A stretch of DNA of 64,000 nt, from contig MU001678.1 of NCBI GenBank assembly GCA_010093515.1, forward strand, positions 739,853-803,852, given 5' to 3'. Origin of the DNA: Lineolata rhizophorae (taxonomy: Eukaryota; Ascomycota; Dothideomycetes; Lineolatales; Lineolataceae). The notes beneath the pieces were generated by a model that worked only from the letters and a program-made list of their open reading frames with translations, had not been told where the DNA came from and ran no database searches. This document shows positions 55,699 to 64,000 of the stretch, piece after piece; positions within the stretch are counted from its first letter, which is position 1; the number at the start of each line of letters is the position of its first letter. Made by a program: the position numbers and the translations under genes.

Positions 55699-58600
55699 AT
55701 GTCATCGGCCGCCGTCCACTCCAGCGGAACAGCATCTCCCCTCGCTGGCCCCTATCCACCGCCGCAGGCACAATTCTACAACCAGGCCCAACAACCGCCG
55801 GCGTCTCAGCATTCCCCTTCGGGCTCGGCCACCTCGCCGTCTCGGAAGAACAACGCGTCGTCAAAGCAGCAGCGCAGCAATGGCAGTTCGCCTGCACTCC
55901 ATACCGGTAGCGCTCCCATGACGCCTCAAGCACCGGCGAATTCGTCCGCAGCACAGTCGGCGCCAGCCCAGTCGTCGCCGCTCTCACCACCACCCATGAC
56001 TACCCCGCGACACGTTGCCCTCCCTCCTTCCACTAATACTACGCCTACCTCTCCTCTTCCTCCTACCACACAGGGCACGAACATCCCTCCGCGTACATCG
56101 TCACACCAGCGCAGTCATACCGCCGCCACCGCGGGATCCGACTCGCAGAACATGAACCGCCGACCGGTTGCCTCCGCACGTGGTGCGGCGCAGCAATCCC
56201 CGAGGGAACACACACAACAGCCGAGTAGGGGCGGCGGCGGCGGCACTCCGAGCTCTAGAACACACCAGTCTCCGCAGCATAGCAGGTCCGCAACGGCAGT
56301 GGGTTCTACTCCAGTCGGTACCAACCTGCCCCGCGAGGAGAGCACAATCATCAACCGGCTGGTCATCACCGACCCGCAAGAAGATCTTGCTCGCGAGCGT
56401 GCTCGACAGGCTGAGGCACGTCCTGGCGCACCGGCCGCCACGGACGTCACGCCCGTGACCGGGCTCGGCCTGGTGGGGAGCGAAGGCGTCGAAGACGGCG
56501 GCCGAGGCGGCATTGGCCGGACCCGCCAGGATATGGCTAGAGCCGGCGGAGATTCGCGGTCGGCGCGCAAGGAGACGCGGTTTGGCGACTATATCCTCGG
56601 CCAGACGCTGGGCGAGGGCGAGTTCGGCAAGGTCAAGATGGGTTGGAAGAAGGACGGCGGAGTGCAGGTGGCTATAAAACTGATTCGCCGCGAGACGCTA
56701 GGCAGCAACCCGTCGCGGCTGCCCAAAATCTACCGCGAGATCAACATCCTGCGCGAGCTACAGCACCCCAACATCGTGCGGCTGCACGAGATGGTAGAGA
56801 CGGAGCGGCATATCGGCATCATCCTTGAGTACGCTTCGGGCGGCGAGCTGTTCGACTACATACTGAACCACCGGTACCTCAAGGACAACGCAGCGCGGCG
56901 GCTCTTCGCGCAGCTCGTGTCGGGCGTCGGGTACCTGCACAAGAAGGGCATCGTGCACCGCGACCTGAAGCTCGAGAACCTGCTGCTGGACCGCAACCGC
57001 AACATCATCATCACCGACTTCGGCTTCGCCAACACCTTCGACCCCAACGACGAGCTGTCCGACGAGATCGAGTACAACCTGAACAACCGCGACTTCGTGA
57101 AGAAGATGAACCTGGAGGCGATTGGCAAGGACGGACACCGTAGGGGTGATTTGATGCAGACTAGTTGCGGCAGCCCCTGCTACGCCGCGCCGGAGTTGGT
57201 GGTTAGTGACTCGCTGTATACCGGCAGGAAGGTGGACGTATGGAGCTGTGGAGTCATTCTCGTGAGTTCCATTCCTTGTGAAGTCCTTCAAGAGATTGTT
57301 CCTATCTTAATGCAGTCCGGGAATTTTAGTATGCCATGCTTGCGGGCTACTTGCCCTTCGACGACGACCCGGCGAACCCGGAGGGCGACAACATCAACCT
57401 TCTTTACAAGTACATTGTGTCTACTCCCCTTACCTTCCCCGACTACGTTACTCCTCATGCTCGTGATCTACTTAAGCGCATCTTAGTTCCAGACCCTCGC
57501 AAGCGCGCCGATCTGTTCGAGGTTGCGCGCCATTCCTGGCTGAGCGAATACGCACACGTAGTCGCGCTTATCACAAGCAGCACCACCACCGAGAGAGACA
57601 TCGCCAACACGACGGTACCCCCGGAGGAGATCCTGGAGGCACCGCCATCGCTCGCCCGCAGCGCGTCGGTCCGCGAACCTGCGAGGCATCAACCCGCCGG
57701 CGCGTCGCCAAGCGTACCCGGAGGCGTCACGCCGAAGCACGAAACCCATCACCATCATCCCTCGACGCCGGGCGAGCCGAGCGCGGCGGAGAAGGCGAAG
57801 CCGTCGGCCCGCGACAACAAGCGCAATACCCTCCAGGTGGAGTACGTAGCGCCACAGTCGCAGACGAAACGCAACGAGGCCGTGGGTGCACAACAACAGG
57901 ATTACAACTACGAGGACGAAACGGGTGCGGCTCCCCCGCCTACGATTCCGACGTCTCGCACGAGAACAAGGCACGAGGGCCCGACAGAGGTTGCCAGGGG
58001 CGCAGCAGGATACGAAAAGCAGCAGCCTCCGGCTTCGTCCCGCCAGAAGCAACAGACGACCAGCGCGCACCATCACGCGCCGTCGCGCTCGCGCGCGGAG
58101 GCTCCACGTTCCGTTTCGGACTCAACGGCCTTTGGACAATCCCAGCAGCCGGCGCCGTCCTCGCACCACCAGCGCCCGTCCACGGGCGGCGCGCTCACCG
58201 GCACGGGGGCAACCGGCACGTCTTCACGCCTTCCCTCCCGCGGCAACTCGTACGGCCAGCCTGCCGCTGCTACAGTCGCGACCAAACATGCCAAGGGCAC
58301 CTTTGCGACGCCCGGCGGCGCTTCCGGCGGGAAGCACTACGTCATATCGGGTCCAATGTCCCCCGACGAGGGCGGCCCCGGCCCCGGTTACTCTTCTGGC
58401 ACCGACGCGTACGGCCGGCCGGGATCCCAGCAGCGGCTCGCGACGGCTGGTGGTTATGCAACGGGCGACGCGGCGGGCGATCGCGAACGGCGCGCCAGCG
58501 AAAAGGCAGAGAAGCGTGAGCACAAACGGTCCAACACGGTCAGCGGGTTCGGCGAGAAGCTGTTTGGGCGGTCCGGGAGCATCTTTGGGGGCGGAGCCAG

Positions 58601-59765
58601 CAGGGGTCAGAGCCAGGACTACTCCGCCGCGGCGGCTGCCCAGAGGGAACGCGACCGGGAGCGGGCGTACGCGAGAGAGCAGCAGCAGTATGCCGCTGGT
58701 AGGACGGCGCGCAAGGGCAGCTACGCGCAGCAGGACGACGCACCGCCGCCTTCGGGCCCGCCGGTCGCGGCCGGCTACCGCACTAGCTCCGAGTCGCGCC
58801 GCCGCGGCTCGTTCGGCTTCGGGCGGAAGATGACCGGAGACTCGACGGGCGCGGCCGCCGGCGATAAGGCCAGCGGCGGCCGGTCATCCCGCCGCTTCTC
58901 GCTCCTGCCGGCCAGCTTCAGCATGAAGAGCATCACCGGCGGCGGTCGGGAACCACCAACGCCAAAAGAATACGCCCATCATCAACAGCACCACCAGTAT
59001 GGCCGCCCGAGCTACGACGCCGGTCAGCGCATCGCGAGCGCGACGGCACCCGTCACGCCGGCGGGCGGCCGCAGCCGCGCGGCGAGTAAGTCGCGGAGCG
59101 GTAGTGCGGGCGGTGGCGCGGTGTGGGGTCCCGGCGGTGCGGCGGCGCGTTATCCTGGTGGGAATGGTGGTGGTGGGGTGCCGGTCGATATGGATAGGTC
59201 GGAGAGCCAGTCGACGCAGCAGAGCAGGAGCGAGGTGCCTGTCATGTTCGACTCGGGCACGGGTGTGGGAGACAAAGATCTGCCGTACTTGCCGTCGACG
59301 GCGCAGCAGCGCGAGAACCAACGGCTAGAAGGGAAGGGGTACTCCTACGGCCAAGGAGGAGGTCAGCAGGGAGGTGCGACGGGGCTGGAGAACTACTACT
59401 ACGACCAGCGGCAGCCGCCTGGCACGGCGTCCTCGCAGCAGCAACAGGGGAGTCAGCAGCCGCAGAGCTACCACTACCACGCGCGCTCGGGCCACCAGCA
59501 CCAGCCCCAGCAGCAGACGCAGCAGCCGCCCTCGACGCCCTATGCCGACGACGGAGTCGATCCGCACATCGCGCAACACCAGCGGCAGTACGGGGCGAGC
59601 TCGCCGCTCGCCGGCGGTGGCGCGCCGTCTAGACTGCAGAAGAGCAGGAAGTTCCCGGATCAGTCGTACGAGGAAGGGAGCGCGGGCGGGAGCAGCGGGC
59701 CGGCGAGGAGGGTGGCGGCTTTCTTTAGGAAGATGGGGAAGGTTAGGGGGGGGGAGGAGCGGTGA
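55699..59765 (+). CDS. KIN4-like serine/threonine protein kinase
   Basis: Two exons: 55699-57261 and 57330-59765. The 68-bp intron runs GTGAGT to TTTAG, in phase 0, and gives 1332 residues. The first 290 residues are Ser/Thr/Pro/Gln-rich and disordered. The kinase domain starts FGDYILGQTLGEGEFGKV (295-312) with the VAIK lysine at 327, HRD at 420-422, DFG at 440-442 and APE at 497-499. Between DFG and APE lies an insert (DELSDEIEYNLNNRDF) before LMQTSCGSPCYAAPE, typical of the Kin4/Frk1 group, whose T-loop Thr is phosphorylated by Elm1-type kinases in yeast. After VWSCGVIL the intron interrupts the domain; it resumes YAMLAGYLPFDDDPANPEGD. The 700-residue tail is disordered, with Gln/His/Gly tracts and basic RRGSFGFGRK and RFSLLPASFSMKS motifs. 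Yeast Kin4 acts in spindle-position control; septum or polarity roles are likely in moulds. The first in-frame ATG was chosen. Confidence 0.93.
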
Positions 59766-62700
59766 GGGGACTGCGGGGTGAAGAGGGGATTTTGGTAGGG
59801 GGTTGGAGCGGAAAGGGGTGGCATTGTGTGATGATTGTGCGTTGTTTATTGAGGGGGCTGGAAGTTTGGAGGTTTGGAGGGTGGTGAGAGTTTGGGAGGG
59901 AGATGGGAGTTGTTTTCCTTTTCTTTTTTTGGCCTGCGAAGGTGCGCGCGGTGGAAGATGTTCATTAGAGAGACATGGACAAGGGGGGTCCCTTTTCTTT
60001 TCCTCTTTTAACTCAAAGGCGAGCGCGGCTCATACGGTCTGGCTTGTTTTGCGGTTTGGCAGAGGTTCGACGGCCTGATTGGCACGGGAGATGATTGCGG
60101 GGGTCTTTTTGGTCCCCGAGCGAGGGGATTGCAGTCTCAGCGGGCCTTTTCTGCCTCTCTTTTGTGTTGTTGATTGGGGTGGGAGGCGGAGCCTATGGAT
60201 ATGCAGGTCTGATTGTTTGGTCGATTGAATTGATTGTGTAATACCTCTTTTGTGTTTGTAGTCTTTGGGGGTTGCTGGCGGCTGCGGCAGGTGATGGGAG
60301 GGCGGGGTGGGAAAGGGAGGGAATCAACGGGAGGAAGACGACTTGCTTTGTCGGCGGTTAGCGCACGATGTGATAGCTCACTTCTCCTTTCTCACCCCTT
60401 GCTTGGGGCTCCGGGCGGGATGGAGCCAATCCCGCACGCACGCCCGCTCCGCAAAAACCTCCGAACCATTTCTTTGGTTTTTTTTTTTTTTTTGGGTGTT
60501 CTTCTTAATGCTTAATTCCCCATCTGTTCTGAGGTCCGACTTGTGTGCGCGCGCGTGTGTGTATGGCTAACAGCTGAGCGGTTGTCATTGCTCTTTTCTG
60601 CCTTTGGAAGGTTTTGGCCGTGGAACGGTTGCGCGCGGGCGTGTGTGCTATCTTCGGGTGATTTACTCTTGCGGGCGCTTTTTTGTTTCTTGCATATCTC
60701 CGTTGGAAGTGCTGGGCCTTTTTTTGTTTTGAGCCCTGTCTTCCGTCATGGCTTTGTGACGAGAACCCGGCGGGTTTTGGGAGCGCGCTGGGTGGTGGTG
60801 GCGGTGGTGATGTGTTGGGTTGTATGATTGTGTTGCGGGGGAGAGATGGAGTTGTGGTTTTTGTTTTGTTGTTTGCTTTTGGAGGTGCGATGCGCAGGTT
60901 GATTGAATTGATTGTTTACTACTGCGATTTACTTGCCTGCTTTGGTTCTTGGTGAAATTGGTTCCTAGTGCATTGGGGTTTTGAATTTCTTTGCTGGGAG
61001 AGCATCATGGTGGTGGCTGGGAGCGGCGGAGCAGGGGATAGGTCGTAGGTATGTACTTATTGAGCCCTTTTAGTGGCTCCTAGAGTGTACAAAGCTTCCG
61101 TAGGCAGATGTATCGGGGTTGGGTTGTGTAAAGGTTTTTTGTTTTGTTGAGAATGGGAAGAGGGCAGGATGTAGTGGTAGAGCGGACTCAGCAGGGAGAA
61201 GAGGTAAGATTGACATGCTTTGTGTCTTTGTAGTGTGCGCTCGTGTTTTATCACTAGAGACAAATACATTTGCTATTCGCTGGAACTTTTGTCTACGTGC
61301 GTCTAATTATTCGTTCAGACTGTTCTACTCCGACTTCCCCGTCTGTCTGCTCCAGTTGCCGCCGCCTACGTGTTGTTGGTCCTGCAGATGCGATTCTTCT
61401 GCCGCCGGTACTTGCATTTTCCGCTGTTGCCGTTACACTAGGATGCCAGTCAGAACCTCAGAGTTCATCCTCCGCTGACTTAATCGCAGACGGCCGCGTC
61501 TCAATGCACAACGTCGCTCTATCTCCACCTCGCGCGCCTTTGTATTCTTGTAGTGCCGCGTGCTTTCCGTTGCTTGTAGGCCGTAGTGGCTTCGTTCCGG
61601 GCGGGATCCTCATGCCAAGTGCCTGACCGACAGCTGTGGCTTTCTTTCGGGACGAAACATTGGGGCTCAGGAGCCCTCGTATGTGGGGGCCCCGCCGCGC
61701 GAGGACGATGTGGTTCGTAGTGTCGGACTGGCGCAGAGACTGGCGTGGATGTGTACGTGTGGATACGGCTTGCTCGCACGCGAATGCGGGCGTCTTCTTG
61801 ACCTTGTGCCGTACGTAGGTACCCGGTCAGACTCCTGACGTATTAGCTGGTTGAGCACAGTTGAGGAGCGGTGGCATGCCGAGGTATTACGTAGCCCTCC
61901 CTCCCTACTTGCGGTGCGAACGGCCGATGTTGTAGAACTTCGGAAATCGACATAGTGTACGCTGACGGTGCGGCGACATCATGTGTTGGAGGTAGATGGA
62001 AAGAGAGAAGCCGGAGCCTGGTGGAGTGGGGGTTTGCTGGTTGCTCGACTGGGGGGAGCAGCGCGCGCTCTTAGTGGTGGGTTGACTGGATTTCTCCTGT
62101 TTGAGCCGGTGGTAAGGCCGTGGAGGACGGTGATCGGTCTAACCTGGGCTAGCAGTACAGCGGCGTTGTCGTATGCGCGTCGGAGGGAACACTTACCTTG
62201 TGCGTTGGCCCACTGGAAGCGTCCGATATCCACAATAATGGGGTGTGGGTGCGTTGAGAAGCCAGATTGACCGGCGGGGTCGTGTGAAAGACGGATACGC
62301 TGGACGCGTCCGGGCAGCGGCTGAAAGGTCTCTCGAGTGACCGTGTAACGCCAAAACTTTGTTTTGGATCCCGAAGGTTAACACTTCTCAGCAGGTCCGG
62401 TAAGGTTATTTAGAAATGCGTAGGGGAATCTGCCGGCAATGTGCTACGCCCGCTTTTGCCTACGGAATGAGTTGCCGGTTTGGTAGAATACTGTTAACCC
62501 TTTTTCTGGTGAATAGACGGGATTTTGCAGTTGCAGTCACGGCATAGCCTTGGGCACCTGAACGAAAACCGAAACTAGCAGCAGAAAACCTACGACCCAA
62601 TGGTACAGTCTCGGAAATTGAATAGCCTCCTTTTGGTAGCGACTTCAAAGAACGTAAGCGCAAAACTTTTACTAAGTCTCGAACGCTCGAGGCCTTCTAA

Positions 62701-64000
62701 CTGGCAAGACTCCTCTCCCGAAGGCGAGACGATCCGGTGGAACTACTAGCTAAGGCGGACATTCATAACAAAGGACTCTAGAAAGGTTAAAGCAGGAAAA
62801 TGATGTAACAGATGACGCTATTCTCTGGTCCTTGATCTGAGAAATATCTATTGCCTGGCTCGCGTTCCGGCGAGAAGCCGAGCGCACCTCGAACTCTTTC
62901 CACTTTGGTACGTGCATATCACCTTCAACAGCACCAAACTCAAATTTCTAAGCTCTGTAGAATCGGATGCCGAGTGCAGACGGAGTCGGAAGATACAGTG
63001 TTTTGACAGGCGTGCACTAGGACAGTAAGTGTCTGGATGTCCACATTTGCCATAGTCCTATGCGGTCTGGTCTTTCCGATCCCATACTATGCTCGACAAC
63101 CCCTTATAGCCCTTACTTTTCTCTCCTTTAAAATAACCGCTGACAATTTCATGTCAGTAAGCTCGAAATGCACCTTTGCGTTTGGAATCGCGTCTTCCGC
63201 AACGGCACACACTAGCCAACTCGCTGTAAACACTTCCTGCTATTCGACTTTTAGCAAAACGACACGCGTAAAATCTACGCATACAAAGATTGCGCGACTA
63301 TCGGCACTCGTATTATGCGGACAAATACGGTGTCGCAGCTTACAGGGCTTACAGCTGGGGGGTTTTATTGTGCCGGTTGTCGCCTCTGCTTTCAACGAGT
63401 CCAAACGCTACGCCATCTGCCCGCTAGCTCCTATCGCATGCCGGTTGACATAGGCTACCTTTGCAACGTACGGACTACAGAAAAAAAATATTTAGATAAA
63501 ATGTAATTGGGAGAAGTATGGTTTTTGGATCAATACGAATACAAAGATTACGGCAAGGGATTAAAAATATACAAAGTCGCGGATAGAGATTGCTGCCCTA
63601 AAGCTATTGAGGAAAGCAAATGGAGCTATTGAAACACCAATTTTACCATTTTCTCGTTGTTGATAAGCCTTCGAAGGCGTCTAATGTGTTTTGGCACTGG
63701 CAGTAATCCTAATTGGTATACATGCCGCCAGTTTCAAAACGAACACAAAGTCGAATAAGCCTTTACTGCAAAATGGTACCTTATCATACATGATGGCCTT
63801 AGGTAGTCAAGTAAGAATGATATTACCTATTAAATCTTCACAAGAGTAGAGCTTTTGCTTGAGTTGTGCTGCTTGCCTATCGTAGCGACAAGAGTTTGAA
63901 ACTAAATACAATAACGTATTCCACCACCGAGTCGCTCACCCCACCGAGTCGCTCAGAATTTCTTGGCAACCATCACCACCACTACTACGCGCGATGTTTC
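59766..64000. other. 3' flank and intergenic DNA to the window end, no gene recognised
   Basis: 59.77-61.0 kb is GT-rich, probably 3' UTR and downstream flank of the kinase gene. Beyond 61 kb, short frames carry no motifs. GC falls after 63.4 kb. A 15-bp direct duplication, CACCGAGTCGCTCA with flank, lies near 63928-63955. Confidence 0.45.

Noticed and set aside
57886-58833. 315-codon Arg-rich frame inside the kinase gene
   Set aside because: Alternative-frame shadow of the GC-rich kinase tail.

Overview
The window looks like nuclear DNA of a filamentous ascomycete (Pezizomycotina). The genes have one to four short introns (56-216 bp) with GTANGT-type donors and CTAAC/CTGAC branch points. 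The protein families are typical of moulds: a KIN4-type kinase, a fungal CorA-like protein, an MCT-type MFS porter, an AIFM3-like Rieske flavoprotein and a small cysteine-rich secreted protein. One repeat pair carries C-to-T/G-to-A changes at CpA/TpG sites, the mark of repeat-induced point mutation (RIP). The species cannot be fixed from sequence alone.

Layout. 1-4.2 kb: the 3' part of an unrecognised gene, an intron-containing tRNA-Lys(UUU), and a CorA-like membrane protein gene. 4.4-5.4 kb: a 5'-truncated Tad/I-type LINE with RNase H domain, bounded by a 16-bp target-site duplication. 5.4-28.1 kb: about 22.7 kb with no intact gene that I recognise. It holds two copies of a decayed SNF2-type helicase (one strongly RIP-like), a 110-bp MITE-like element plus a truncated relative, an array of short hairpins with covarying arms, a 272-bp tandem duplication, a 180-bp tandem array, and a possible RNA locus with a U2-like promoter. 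28.1-44.3 kb: a gene-dense block with MFS transporter (-), thymine-DNA glycosylase (-), secreted cysteine-rich protein (+), PlsC acyltransferase (-) divergent from an unknown conserved-looking protein (+), Rieske/FAD oxidoreductase (+) and a His/Pro-rich single-pass membrane protein (+). 44.3-55.7 kb: no protein gene recognised, but a clear U2 snRNA gene (-) and, 1.1 kb away on the same strand, a second snRNA-like gene with a long stem-loop, an Sm-like site, a terminal hairpin and the same 3' flanking element as U2. 55.7-59.8 kb: a KIN4-like kinase gene (+) behind a microsatellite-rich 5' region. 59.8-64 kb: nothing recognised.

How it fits together. The protein genes are unrelated housekeeping or transport functions and form no evident metabolic cluster. 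The most unusual signal is at the RNA level. A TATA-linked upstream element (GAAACT.C.TC, three bases, AAAG, TATA) precedes U2, the snRNA-like gene at 49.0 kb and an orphan locus at 24.3 kb, with weaker matches at 7.45, 8.45 and 32.8 kb. The 49.0-kb locus is my best candidate for something undescribed, followed by the 24.3-kb locus and the covarying hairpin array at 10.7-11.1 kb. All of these rest on sequence pattern only; no expression or homology search was possible.
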